This document shows positions 1 through 7,980 of a stretch of DNA of 64,000 bases, piece by piece. This DNA comes from Sphingobacteriaceae bacterium. Its GTDB lineage: Bacteria; Bacteroidota; Bacteroidia; B-17B0; Aurantibacillaceae. The DNA is taken from assembly GCA_002319075.1 (NCBI GenBank), contig NVQB01000001.1, positions 1,054,001-1,118,000 of the forward strand. The letters run 5' to 3'. Positions within the stretch are counted from its first letter, which is position 1; the number at the start of each line of letters is the position of its first letter. The notes beneath the pieces were generated by a model. That model did no database searches and was not told the origin of the DNA. It was given only the letters and a program-made list of their open reading frames with translations. The translations under genes and the position numbers were made by a program.

Positions 1-1
1 T

Positions 2-808
2 TCATACACTTTTTCGAGTGGAACAGCTACTGTTGCTCCTCAGCAAACCACCAATTATACAGTCTCCGGCACAAGCAGCGGTGGGTGTGTAGGAACCAGA
101 GTAGCAACCGTTGTAGTGAATGCTTCCCCGGTATTAACGATCAACAGCGGCTCCGTTTGTTTGGGAAGTAATTACACCCTTACACCAGGTGGCGCAGTAA
201 ATTACACTATACAGGGAGGCAGCTCAGTTGTATCACCTGCAAGCACCTCTACTTATAGTATTGCAGGAGCTGACGCTATTGGTTGTAAAAACACAATTAC
301 AGCAACAGTTAGTGTACTCGCCTTGCCAACTCTTAGTTTATCGAGCAGCAATTCTTCCCTTTGTGCAGGAGAAGAAGGAACTCTTACGGTAAGTGGCGCC
401 TCAAGTTACAGCTGGAACACTAACGCTACAAATCCTTCTATTTCTGTAAGTCCGGCCATAACCAGCACATACTCCGTTAAGGGAACTGACGCTAACGGAT
501 GTTCGACTACCGCAACGATTGTACAATCTGTAAATCTTTGTACAGGCCTCGAAAACAGTACCTCAAAGGCTCAGTCAATAAGGTTTTATCCAAATCCAAC
601 AAAGGGAGTGGTAATGATGGATGCCATTGCTTTTTCCGCAACTTCTCAGATAAAGATTTACAATGCTCTAGGCCAGAAAGTTTTCAGTGATTTCATTCGC
701 CAGGAATCTTTTTCAGTAGACCTTAAAGATTTTTCGAACGGGATTTACACTTTTCAAATAACCGAAACATCAAATTCTGTTCAGTATTTTAAAGTGATAA
801 AAAATTAA
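2..808 (+). CDS. C-terminal part of a T9SS type A secreted protein (5' end outside window)
   Basis: The reading frame is open from base 2, so the gene begins before the window; the GTG at 116 is only an internal codon. The visible part is Ser/Thr/Asn-rich with repeated Ig-like modules, each with motifs such as ATSTYSV and NGC/IGC cysteines. The last ~85 residues form a type A T9SS sorting domain: RFYPNPTKG, then IYNALGQKV, SVDLKDFSNGIY and a terminal FKVIKN. In Bacteroidota this domain sends the protein through the type IX secretion pore and it is then cleaved for release or surface anchoring. The passenger function cannot be read from the fragment; an adhesin or matrix protein is most likely. 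A strong terminator follows the stop. Confidence 0.85.
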   Translation, partial: SYTFSSGTATVAPQQTTNYTVSGTSSGGCVGTRVATVVVNASPVLTINSGSVCLGSNYTLTPGGAVNYTIQGGSSVVSPASTSTYSIAGADAIGCKNTITATVSVLALPTLSLSSSNSSLCAGEEGTLTVSGASSYSWNTNATNPSISVSPAITSTYSVKGTDANGCSTTATIVQSVNLCTGLENSTSKAQSIRFYPNPTKGVVMMDAIAFSATSQIKIYNALGQKVFSDFIRQESFSVDLKDFSNGIYTFQITETSNSVQYFKVIKN

Positions 809-813
809 TTCAA

Positions 814-846
814 AAAAAATCCCCACCGAAAAAGTGGGGATTTTTT
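814..846. terminator. Bidirectional rho-independent terminator
   Basis: A 13-bp perfect stem (AAAAAATCCCCAC with GTGGGGATTTTTT) closes a 7-nt loop and has A/T tracts on both sides. It lies between the convergent T9SS protein gene and the Nudix gene and can serve both. Confidence 0.9.
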
Positions 847-871
847 ATTTTCTCTTCTTCCCATCAACTAG

Positions 872-1336
872 TTATCTATTTAAATTGAGTAAGGTATGCA
901 ACTCAACAATAAAGGCTTTTTGCGCCTCTATTATTTTTTCCATTGCCTGCTCTGCTGCAAACCATTCTGCTCTGTCAACTTCAGGAAATTCTTTTTTCTT
1001 ACCAGAACGAGGCGGCCATTCCATTTCAAAAGTATTACTCTTTAATTTTCTAACGTCGAACTCCCCTTCTACAGCAAAACAGTATACAGTTTTTCCACCT
1101 TTCTGTGTGATATTTTTTAAAGGAATTTCATTGCCCTTCACCTCTTGTCCGGTCTCCTCAAAAAACTCACGCCTGGCAGCGTCTATAGCGTGTTCTGTAG
1201 AATCAAATTCTCCTTTAGGAACGGTCCAGGAACCAAGGTCTTTTTTTTGGAAAAATGGTCCGCCAGGATGCACCAATAAAACCTGTAGCTTTTGCTGAAC
1301 TAATTTATAAAGAAGTATTCCGGCGCTTTGTTTCAT
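872..1336 (-). CDS. Nudix hydrolase
   Basis: The protein has 154 residues, the normal size of a single Nudix domain. The complete Nudix box G-x5-E-x7-REUxEExGU is present as GEFDST-E-HAIDAAR-REFFEETGQ, which supplies the metal-binding glutamates for cleaving nucleoside diphosphates linked to another group. The flanking VHPGGPFF and DLGSWTVPKGE motifs resemble the NTP pyrophosphohydrolase (MutT/Ap4A-type) subgroup, but the substrate cannot be assigned. I chose the ATG at 1336 (MKQSAGILLY) because homologous domains start there; a longer frame reaching 1516 adds about 60 residues with no family likeness. It is transcribed alone and ends at the shared terminator. Confidence 0.85.
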   Translation of the reverse strand: MKQSAGILLYKLVQQKLQVLLVHPGGPFFQKKDLGSWTVPKGEFDSTEHAIDAARREFFEETGQEVKGNEIPLKNITQKGGKTVYCFAVEGEFDVRKLKSNTFEMEWPPRSGKKKEFPEVDRAEWFAAEQAMEKIIEAQKAFIVELHTLLNLNR

Positions 1337-1515
1337 ATGTTTTATTAATGCTTTGTAAATAACATACCCGTCTGAACATTTCTTTCGGGAAGGGCATGTG
1401 CGTGTTACGTTTATAAACGTTTGCGCTGCGGCAACATGGCTATTTAAAGAGCAATGTAAAGTAAAAAGAAGTTTCAAAAGATTTGCAGAGATTTTCAAAC
1501 AAAAACCCTTCATCA

Positions 1516-1546
1516 TTTGACTTTGAAAAAGAAAATTTTATATTTA
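1516..1546 (+). promoter_or_regulatory. Bacteroidota-type promoter of the DUF1579 gene
   Basis: TTTG at 1516-1519 and TATATTTA at 1539-1546 are separated by exactly 19 nt. This fits the Bacteroidota -33 TTTG / -7 TAnnTTTG pattern, with one mismatch at the last base. The -7 element ends 10 nt before the ATG at 1557, so the leader is very short. Confidence 0.55.
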
Positions 1547-1556
1547 TTTAAAAATT

Positions 1557-2216
1557 ATGAAAATGAAAAAACTCAACTTTTTATTATCAGCCGCCTCTTT
1601 AATCGTTTTAACGGGATGTAATTCTCCAAAAACCGATGGCGCTCACGTGGAAGAGCCGAGCCACACGAAAGATTCTGTAACAACCGCGAAGCCTGACGAG
1701 GTTCCTATGGATAGCGCTGCAATGGCAAAAGCCTGGAACGAAAACCGTATGCCAGGAGAAATGCATAAATGGATGGCTACAGCCAATGGCAAATGGACCG
1801 CAGAAATGAGTTTTCGTATGAGTCCGGATGAACCATTGTCGCCACCAAGCAAAGCCGATGTTGAAACAAGAATGATCATGGAGGGCCGCTACCAGGAAAC
1901 CACTTACAAAGGGAAAATGATGGGAATGGACTTTGAGGGAAAAGAAATAATGGCTTATGATAACGCGAAAAAGAAATTTATCAGCACGTTCATAGATAAC
2001 ACAACAACCGGGCTCATGTACATGGAAGGCACATATGATGAAGCTTCCAATACAATTAATTTTACCGGAGATATCACAGATCCTGCAACCGGCAAAAAAA
2101 TGGATTATCGCCAGGAATTAAAATTTATCGATGATAAAAATCAGTTACTAAGCGCCTATGATAAAAAGGATGGCAAAGAATTTAAGAGTATGGAAATTAA
2201 GTTAACAAGAAAATGA
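1557..2216 (+). CDS. DUF1579 family lipoprotein
   Basis: This 219-residue protein begins with a lipoprotein signal (MKMKKLNFLLSAASLIVLTGC, lipobox LTGC) followed by a disordered acidic linker to about residue 60. The remainder matches the DUF1579 pattern: HKWMATANGKWTAEM, then METRMIMEGRYQ-like, MMGMDFEGKEIMAYDNAKKKF, TTGLMYMEGTYD and a final YRQELKF strand. The family forms a lipocalin-like beta barrel of unknown function, often annotated as exported or lipid-anchored. The family assignment rests on this pattern; the biochemical role is unknown. The gene stands alone between a divergent Nudix gene and a convergent DUF2141 gene. Confidence 0.8.
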   Translation: MKMKKLNFLLSAASLIVLTGCNSPKTDGAHVEEPSHTKDSVTTAKPDEVPMDSAAMAKAWNENRMPGEMHKWMATANGKWTAEMSFRMSPDEPLSPPSKADVETRMIMEGRYQETTYKGKMMGMDFEGKEIMAYDNAKKKFISTFIDNTTTGLMYMEGTYDEASNTINFTGDITDPATGKKMDYRQELKFIDDKNQLLSAYDKKDGKEFKSMEIKLTRK

Positions 2217-2238
2217 TCTGAGATAAAATCCTTTTACA

Positions 2239-2260
2239 AAAGCAGTCTTCGGACTGCTTT
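2239..2260. terminator. Bidirectional terminator between DUF1579 and DUF2141 genes
   Basis: A 9-bp stem, AAAGCAGTC with GACTGCTTT, closes a TTCG tetraloop and is flanked by T/A tracts on both strands. It lies between two convergent stop codons. Confidence 0.9.
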
Positions 2261-2264
2261 TTCT

Positions 2265-2687
2265 TTACATATACTTCACTTTAATCTCTACAGTCACATC
2301 TGCTTTATCCAAAGTAAAATCAAAGCTCTCAAATTTTGGTCGCGACATGCCGGTGTGAAAATAATTTGAAAATCCAAACCCTTCTTTAGGCAAAACCATT
2401 CCGTAGTCCATTTTCTCATTTATATTTTCATCATCCAAAATTGCAATGCCATAAGTTCCAGGTTTTAATCCATTATAACTTACAGCAAGCGTACCGTTTT
2501 TTAACGCGGTTTTTGGGATGGTCTTTATGAGAAAAGCTTTCTCGTCATCAAAACTTTTCGAATCTTTATAAAATGCAAGGCGAATATTTCCCTTATCGCT
2601 GCGAATGCTGTTGATGTTTACTTTTAGAGTTTGTGTCCGGCCTGAAAAGGTGGAAAGGGCTAAAATGAAAAAGAATATGTTCCGCAT
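2265..2687 (-). CDS. DUF2141 domain secreted protein
   Basis: The protein has 140 residues with a signal peptide (MRNIFFFILALSTFSGRTQ). The rest is one DUF2141 domain: LKVNINSIRSDKGNIRLAFY, a middle YNGLKPGTYGIAILDDENINEKMDYG block, and GFGFSNYFH near the C-terminus. DUF2141 proteins are small exported beta-sandwich proteins of unknown function that are common in Bacteroidota and Proteobacteria. It sits 30 nt downstream of the YiiX-like gene on the same strand, so the two are probably co-transcribed. Confidence 0.85.
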   Translation of the reverse strand: MRNIFFFILALSTFSGRTQTLKVNINSIRSDKGNIRLAFYKDSKSFDDEKAFLIKTIPKTALKNGTLAVSYNGLKPGTYGIAILDDENINEKMDYGMVLPKEGFGFSNYFHTGMSRPKFESFDFTLDKADVTVEIKVKYM

Positions 2688-2717
2688 AACATTATTTTTG
2701 GCTAAATATAAATGAAA

Positions 2718-3317
2718 TTATTCGACTAATTCAGAACTAAACATATCACCTGGCGAAATCATATTTTCATTTAAAGGAATTTCGTTTCCATAACGCTCGT
2801 GCAATTTCGCCTTTACCGCCGGGTGGCTTAAATCAAATGATTTCAAAGGCTTCAAAGATCCGATATCCAAATTTAAACTACGTTTATATAATTTCCATAC
2901 ATATTCCGAGCAATATAACTTATCATCATCCCAACTAAACCCTAAATCGTAGTGTTTACCCAGATCTTTGATAGCAGCCTTACGCAGAGTTTCAATTGCA
3001 GCAGGAGTTAAAACACTCTGATTTTTTAATCTTTTTACTTCGTAAGTTTTATCTGCACTCATGGCAACAAATTCTTCGAGTGTACTTTTAGTAACAGGTT
3101 CTACAGCATGATAAACAAATGCCTTACCATTTTCAATAAAAACAATGCCTATATGCGTGTATTTGGAATGTGTTGCCAGTTGAATGGCTTTTCCTTGTCC
3201 GGATGGATTTACCAGGAAGATCATATCCCCATTTTTCAGTGCGGACTTCGGGCTCTGCGCTGCTAAAAAACCGGAGAGTAACATACCACTGAACAGAAAC
3301 AAAAATAAATGGCGCAT
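2718..3317 (-). CDS. YiiX/YebB-like NlpC/P60-superfamily cysteine hydrolase, secreted
   Basis: This 199-residue protein starts at the ATG at 3317, which gives a clean signal peptide (MRHLFLFLFSGMLLSGFLAAQ). The longer frame to 3371 would place 18 unrelated residues before it. The mature part has the order of a permuted papain-like fold: GDMIFLV, the histidine in KYTHIGIVFIENGK, then the cysteine in DDKLYCSEYVWKLY. In this family His and Cys form the active site for amide or ester hydrolysis of peptides, cell-wall fragments or lipids. The substrate is unknown. It probably forms an operon with the DUF2141 gene. Confidence 0.8.
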   Translation of the reverse strand: MRHLFLFLFSGMLLSGFLAAQSPKSALKNGDMIFLVNPSGQGKAIQLATHSKYTHIGIVFIENGKAFVYHAVEPVTKSTLEEFVAMSADKTYEVKRLKNQSVLTPAAIETLRKAAIKDLGKHYDLGFSWDDDKLYCSEYVWKLYKRSLNLDIGSLKPLKSFDLSHPAVKAKLHERYGNEIPLNENMISPGDMFSSELVE

Positions 3318-3395
3318 GATTGAGTTTTTGAATAAAACGCAGCAGCGAAAGATAAGTTGCGAACTTAACAAATTTTAGATTTACAGCATCCACAC

Positions 3396-3467
3396 TTAGC
3401 CAACAAACCATAGCAAAGGCGTTAAAAGGCCCAGCACAATAAGTAATTTTTGAAAGCGGTTAAACAT
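3396..3467 (-). CDS. Possible 23-residue membrane peptide
   Basis: Upstream of the YiiX-like gene a short frame encodes MFNRFQKLLIVLGLLTPLL plus WFVG and a TAA stop. It is almost entirely one hydrophobic segment after a basic N-terminus, the shape of a single-pass mini-protein such as KdpF or CydX, though it matches neither. There is no independent evidence of expression; it could be chance in a 266-nt gap that otherwise holds nothing recognisable. Confidence 0.2.
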   Translation of the reverse strand: MFNRFQKLLIVLGLLTPLLWFVG

Positions 3468-3583
3468 AAGTATCTATTTTGATTCTTATACCAGCCATGT
3501 CTTACGGAGGTTTCTTCAGTTTCTCCAAACTAGACAAAAACCTTTTTCAAGCCGACGAATTTTCGCTACTTTTAAATTAACAC

Positions 3584-4342
3584 ATGGCGTTTTACGATTT
3601 AAATAGAGAAGAGCGGGCTCAACGGGTTTTAAACATTCAGAATGAACTTGAAAAAGAAATAAGTTCTGGAAAGTTGCACGATTCACTTGTTTATTTTGGA
3701 GACGAAGACACCTACATCCGAAAGGCCGCCTACCTTTCCATTGGCCGTATATATTTTTCGAATAAAAACATTCAATCCAGAATTATTAAAGTGCTTGAAA
3801 AACTTATCAATGAAAAGGACTTTAAAATTCGCCAAACTGTAATTAATGCCGCTGGAGAAATTGGCAAATCTGATTTTGAATCAGTACAGCATTTTTTTGA
3901 TACAGGCCTGTTTGATGTGCATCACTCCCCAAGAAATGCGGTGATTGGATCTATTAAGAAGATGGGAGAAGTAAATCCCAACCCAGTTTTAAAATGGGCG
4001 AAAACGTATTTGCTTCACGACGACAAAGAAATACGCCGCGAGATTTGCCACGGCATAGAACTCCGCGGCAGAAAACACCCACAAGATATCCTGCCTCTGC
4101 TAAAAGAGTTACAACACGATAAAACAAAACGCGTAAGATCAACCTTGGTGCATGTTATAGGACAAATAGCCTATAAAAAAGGCTGCCTGGAAATTGTTCT
4201 GGCAAATTTGAAATCCTGGTCAAATAAAGAATTAGTAGCAGCTGCTCTTGACGAAATTATCGACGTGCATCAGCGTTATAAAAATTTTTCGGCAATGACT
4301 CAGAAAGAAGCCATTGCTTATATTGAAAAAAATTACCCGTAA
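3584..4342 (+). CDS. HEAT-repeat protein
   Basis: The protein has 252 residues and no signal peptide, and it is helical throughout. Successive ~35-40-residue helical pairs carry HEAT-type positions, for example DTYIRKAAYLSIGRIY, DFKIRQTVINAAGEIG, HHSPRNAVIGSIKKMG, DKEIRREICHGIELRG and TKRVRSTLVHVIGQIA. Such solenoids bind proteins or DNA; the layout resembles cytosolic HEAT/ARM proteins and, loosely, AlkD-like helicases of base repair, but I see no catalytic signature. A TACTTTTA box at 3567-3574 just before the ATG could be its -7 element. Its role is unknown. Confidence 0.7.
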   Translation: MAFYDLNREERAQRVLNIQNELEKEISSGKLHDSLVYFGDEDTYIRKAAYLSIGRIYFSNKNIQSRIIKVLEKLINEKDFKIRQTVINAAGEIGKSDFESVQHFFDTGLFDVHHSPRNAVIGSIKKMGEVNPNPVLKWAKTYLLHDDKEIRREICHGIELRGRKHPQDILPLLKELQHDKTKRVRSTLVHVIGQIAYKKGCLEIVLANLKSWSNKELVAAALDEIIDVHQRYKNFSAMTQKEAIAYIEKNYP

Positions 4343-4383
4343 AAAACAGAAAACTCTTGTTTTTACAAAGCGAAGTACAAAAG

Positions 4384-4857
4384 TTATTTTTGTTCCGACA
4401 TCATTTTGTCCATACGTTTTTGCATCTCATCATAAGACACATCTTCAATGTGTGTACATACTACCCATTTGTGTCCGAAGGGATCTATCAAATTCCCTGA
4501 GCGATCTCCGTAAAACTGATCCTTTACTTCCATACCATTCTCCACTTTTCCTCCAGCATCAACAGCTTTTTTAAACACTGCATCTACATCATCAACGTAT
4601 AAACAAATTCCAACAGGAGATCCTCCCAGAGACTGTGGACTCTTGTTGCCCCAATCAGCCATCTCTTCTGCCACCATAATAATAGAGTCCCCTATTTCCA
4701 GTTCTGCATGACCAACTTTATCACCCATCATTAGACGCCCTTTTTCTTTTGCCCCGAATGCTTTTTTATAATACTCTATAGCTTTATCAGCACCTTTTAT
4801 ATTTAAATAAGCAACAATGCTGTGATAATTGTGAGGAATTACTTTTGATTTTTCCAT
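4384..4857 (-). CDS. VOC family (glyoxalase/PhnB-like) protein
   Basis: The protein has 157 residues. Two beta-alpha-beta-beta-beta modules are visible: HSIVAYLNIKGADKAIEYYKKAFGA in the first half and GICLYVDDVDAVFKKAVDAGG in the second, followed by FYGDRSGNLIDPFGHKW, the classic closing motif of PhnB-like VOC proteins. Family members are metal-dependent isomerases, dioxygenases, or antibiotic-binding proteins; this subgroup mostly has no known substrate. I chose the ATG at 4857 because the upstream extension to 5085 overlaps the next gene and has no VOC content. It lies 70 nt downstream of the transglutaminase/MoxR operon on the same strand. Confidence 0.8.
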   Translation of the reverse strand: MEKSKVIPHNYHSIVAYLNIKGADKAIEYYKKAFGAKEKGRLMMGDKVGHAELEIGDSIIMVAEEMADWGNKSPQSLGGSPVGICLYVDDVDAVFKKAVDAGGKVENGMEVKDQFYGDRSGNLIDPFGHKWVVCTHIEDVSYDEMQKRMDKMMSEQK

Positions 4858-4927
4858 GATTTTAGTTTTAAATACATTCTGTATACCCGAAAACATATGC
4901 CAGCCCCCACTTTTAAATTTGCAGCAA

Positions 4928-6985
4928 CTATTTTTTCGTAACCAGGCTTTGAGGAGCCTGATCCAAAGAAACCGCTCCCCCTTTTCCAAATAAACGCAAT
5001 GCGAGTTCTTTCCCCACATTCTCAGCGGTTTTAAAAACAATTTGTTCATCCTTAACCAGAACTTTACCATCCGTTCCAACGACATTTATAATTGCCTGGT
5101 AAGAGTCGCCTTTGTGACTGAATTGAATGCTGGCCTGAGGTGCATTTACATCGTCTGCAAAATCGATATCACACGCTTTAAGATCTTCGATTACAGATTT
5201 AATTATTTCACTTTCTTCCCCGCCTGTTTTTAAATTTATATGCATCTGTATTCCAGAAAAAGGTATTAGTTGAGGAAATTCATCAAAGAGCCGGTTTTGA
5301 AAAACACGATTTTCTTCCGTTTCATTTTGAAGCGCCAGAATTTCCAGTACTCTCGCTAAAAATAATTTTTCACGTTCGTATTCAAAGCCGTTAGGTAGAA
5401 CTTCGCTAGAAGGCTGCGCAATTACATTGTCCAATAGTTTCCTGCAAACCGCCTCAGCCTTTGCAGGCTCGTCATTTTCATAATTAAATTTAGCTACAAA
5501 CAAATCAAAATAGCGGTAGACTTTTTCTCTGTTATCCTTAGAAGGATACTCTTCGTACATTCTTGTAAAATATGCCGGATTAAAATTTTTCAGGAGATAA
5601 AAACTTTCATCAAAAGACACTGTTGTCTCAGCACAGAACAAATCATAAATAATGCGCTTACGTTCAGGATTATATGCCATTGCATTAGCCAAAGCATATT
5701 CCAGCATCAACTTCTCCACCTTTAAACCGATCATCGCAAAAAGATCTCCCGGAGAATACCACCAACCAGGATTAAAAAATTTAAGCAGCGCGATTTTTTT
5801 ATCTAGCAATTGTACCCGTAACAAATTAATGGTGAATTCGTATTGTGATTGCGTGAGTGTGGTATTAATATGAATCTCTTTAAAATTGGACGCCTTGTTT
5901 AAATAAAAATCGCTACTGTCAAGCTGACCATCGTACAAATAACTTCTTGCCAGGGCAATGTTATACCATCCGAATCCTGGCGTAGATCCAACTTGTGCAA
6001 TTTTCTTCTGAGACATTTGAATAGCCTCTTTAGTCTGCCCTCCATAAATGAAAAGCATGGGTAAATAATAATCTGGCTCGCTCAGTGCGAAAGCGCCCTG
6101 GTAATCATATTTTTGGTAATAGAAAACCGACTCTTCAAAATGCGCAGTTTCATGTTTCATATTTGCATAGTTACCCCACGAAACTCTCCCGCCTTCGATT
6201 AAAAGTTTGTAATAATATTCACTGCTATCGTAATTCTGATTGTAATTATGTAAGATCGCGAGGTAATGGTAAACGGTAAGAAGGTCTTGCTGTTCTTGTC
6301 CAGGACCAAACCACATCTCATTAAGCGTTTGGTTCTTTTTTATTTTTTCGATCTGCAAATAGCAGTATTGAAAAGCTAATGCCTCGTTTTCCTCCAGACT
6401 ATTTTTTAAAAAAGGGTATTTTTTAGAATTATAAAACCGGTTACGATGAACGATCCATGCCCGGTCGCTATTGGTGCTCACATAATCCTTCTGCAAATTA
6501 TAATGGTCAATGCGATCTAATAAGGCCATCGTTTTTTCAGGCATTTCGAGATTATTATAACATCTTCCTAAAACATAAACCAACTGATGAAAATCGTCGA
6601 AGAGCTGAAGATTTTGGCTGTAATATCCAACAGAAGAAAATATCCTCATAAGATTATCACCGTAGTCTTTCTCCATGAGATCCAGGGCTTTTTCTAAAGG
6701 AACCACCGCATAACTATAACCCAGATAATCTGCACTACGGTTATATTTATACATCCCTTCATAATAATATCCTACATAATACGTACTGTCCAGGCGAATA
6801 AATTCACGACTTCTGGGCAAAGCATCTTTATCGTTAGTTGACACCCCTGTGCGTTTAGCGTTAATCTCGTAGCGGGCCGCCGCAGTATTTTGAGCCCTTA
6901 GGTCGTTGACGAAAAGGCACGCGAAAACAACAAACAAAGTTGCTGAGTAATTTAATCTTATATATAAAAAAAGACTAGATAACAT
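4928..6985 (-). CDS. Secreted or periplasmic TPR-like protein, last gene of MoxR operon
   Basis: This 685-residue protein has an N-terminal signal segment (LFVVFACLFVNDLRAQ). It then consists of Tyr-rich helical repeats of TPR type across roughly residues 60-560, for example LVYVLGRCYNNLEMPEKTMALL and YHYLAILHNYNQNYDSSEYYY. The last ~110 residues look like a small alpha/beta domain that I cannot place. Its start overlaps the MoxR stop by 11 nt, so translation is coupled. MoxR operons often end with TPR proteins that act with MoxR/DUF58 partners in the envelope, but the exact function here is unknown. Confidence 0.7.
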   Translation of the reverse strand: MLSSLFLYIRLNYSATLFVVFACLFVNDLRAQNTAAARYEINAKRTGVSTNDKDALPRSREFIRLDSTYYVGYYYEGMYKYNRSADYLGYSYAVVPLEKALDLMEKDYGDNLMRIFSSVGYYSQNLQLFDDFHQLVYVLGRCYNNLEMPEKTMALLDRIDHYNLQKDYVSTNSDRAWIVHRNRFYNSKKYPFLKNSLEENEALAFQYCYLQIEKIKKNQTLNEMWFGPGQEQQDLLTVYHYLAILHNYNQNYDSSEYYYKLLIEGGRVSWGNYANMKHETAHFEESVFYYQKYDYQGAFALSEPDYYLPMLFIYGGQTKEAIQMSQKKIAQVGSTPGFGWYNIALARSYLYDGQLDSSDFYLNKASNFKEIHINTTLTQSQYEFTINLLRVQLLDKKIALLKFFNPGWWYSPGDLFAMIGLKVEKLMLEYALANAMAYNPERKRIIYDLFCAETTVSFDESFYLLKNFNPAYFTRMYEEYPSKDNREKVYRYFDLFVAKFNYENDEPAKAEAVCRKLLDNVIAQPSSEVLPNGFEYEREKLFLARVLEILALQNETEENRVFQNRLFDEFPQLIPFSGIQMHINLKTGGEESEIIKSVIEDLKACDIDFADDVNAPQASIQFSHKGDSYQAIINVVGTDGKVLVKDEQIVFKTAENVGKELALRLFGKGGAVSLDQAPQSLVTKK

Positions 6986-7973
6986 TCTTGGCAGTAGTAA
7001 TATTTAATTTCCGCAAACGGTCCATCTCTTTAACCAGGATACCACTCAATGCTTTTTGTTTCGCTTCTTTGTTCCTGTATATTAACCGGTGATCTATTAC
7101 TGCGTTTGTTATTCGCAGGTCATCTTCTGTTACAAAACTTCTTCCGTTTACCATCGCAAAAGCTTTCAGACATTTTAAAAAAGTAATTCCACTTCTTGTA
7201 GATGCTCCAAGCACAATATCGGGATGCTTGCGGGTAGCGCTTACAATGTTTCTTACACTGCTCACAAGTTCTTCATGAATGAAAACTTTTTCTGCCTCCT
7301 GCTGAAGAAATAAAATGTCTTCCATATTTAAAGCCTGTTTCACATTCTCAATATTACTTTGTATACCTAAGTAATCTTTATAAATTTCAAGCTCGGTAGC
7401 TTCATCCACATAGCCAAAATAAATCTTAATAAAAAAACGGTCTAATTGTGCTGCTGGCAAAGGATAAGTTCCTTCCATCTCCACAGGATTCTGTGTAGCA
7501 ATGGTAAAAAACAATTTCTCAAGCGGATAAGTTATGTCCCCCATAGTAATTTGATGTTCAGCCATACATTCGAGCAAAGCTGATTGCACTTTGGGCGAAG
7601 CACGGTTTATTTCATCAGCCAACAAAACATTACAAAACAGCGGTCCCTTCTTGAAAATAAACTCTTTTTTTACATCGTCGAAAATATGCGAACCAATTAA
7701 GTCCATTGGCAAAAGATCGGGCGTAAATTGAATACGTTTAAAATCAGATACACTCACTCCTGCTCTACCGGAAATACTTTTAGCCAGGATTTTTGCCATC
7801 ACCGTTTTTCCCGTGCCTGGATTATCCTCCATTAAAATGTGTCCTTTAGCGAGCAATGCGGTAATAATATATTCTATTTGTGGACGTTTACCACGAATTA
7901 CAGATTCTATATTAACGACCAGTTTTTGAATACTTGCCATTGCTCTTTCCATTTGCAGTGTTTGCTCTTCCAT
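6975..7973 (-). CDS. MoxR family AAA+ ATPase
   Basis: The protein has 332 residues, normal for MoxR. Walker A is DNPGTGKT (about residues 47-54), Walker B is LLADEINRASPKVQSALLE, and sensor 1 is FTIATQNPVEMEGTYPLP with the arginine finger region LDRFF. The C-terminal lid contains GASTRSG and DHRLIYR. MoxR proteins are cytosolic AAA+ chaperones that use ATP to mature or insert metal centres into partners, often VWA or DUF58 proteins. Here it follows the DUF58 and transglutaminase genes with a 7-nt gap and overlaps the next gene, supporting one functional unit. Confidence 0.92.
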   Translation of the reverse strand: MEEQTLQMERAMASIQKLVVNIESVIRGKRPQIEYIITALLAKGHILMEDNPGTGKTVMAKILAKSISGRAGVSVSDFKRIQFTPDLLPMDLIGSHIFDDVKKEFIFKKGPLFCNVLLADEINRASPKVQSALLECMAEHQITMGDITYPLEKLFFTIATQNPVEMEGTYPLPAAQLDRFFIKIYFGYVDEATELEIYKDYLGIQSNIENVKQALNMEDILFLQQEAEKVFIHEELVSSVRNIVSATRKHPDIVLGASTRSGITFLKCLKAFAMVNGRSFVTEDDLRITNAVIDHRLIYRNKEAKQKALSGILVKEMDRLRKLNITTAKNVI

Positions 7974-7980
7974 AGTAATT

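Noticed and set aside
834-1298. Plus-strand frame of 154 codons
   Set aside because: It lies opposite the Nudix gene, whose full Nudix box is on the minus strand. The protein has no domain content.
1337-1516. N-terminal extension of the Nudix protein
   Set aside because: The added ~60 residues show no family likeness; the domain starts at the ATG at 1336.
4314-4574. Plus-strand frame after the HEAT gene
   Set aside because: It overlaps the HEAT gene's end and the VOC gene, and has no recognisable domain.
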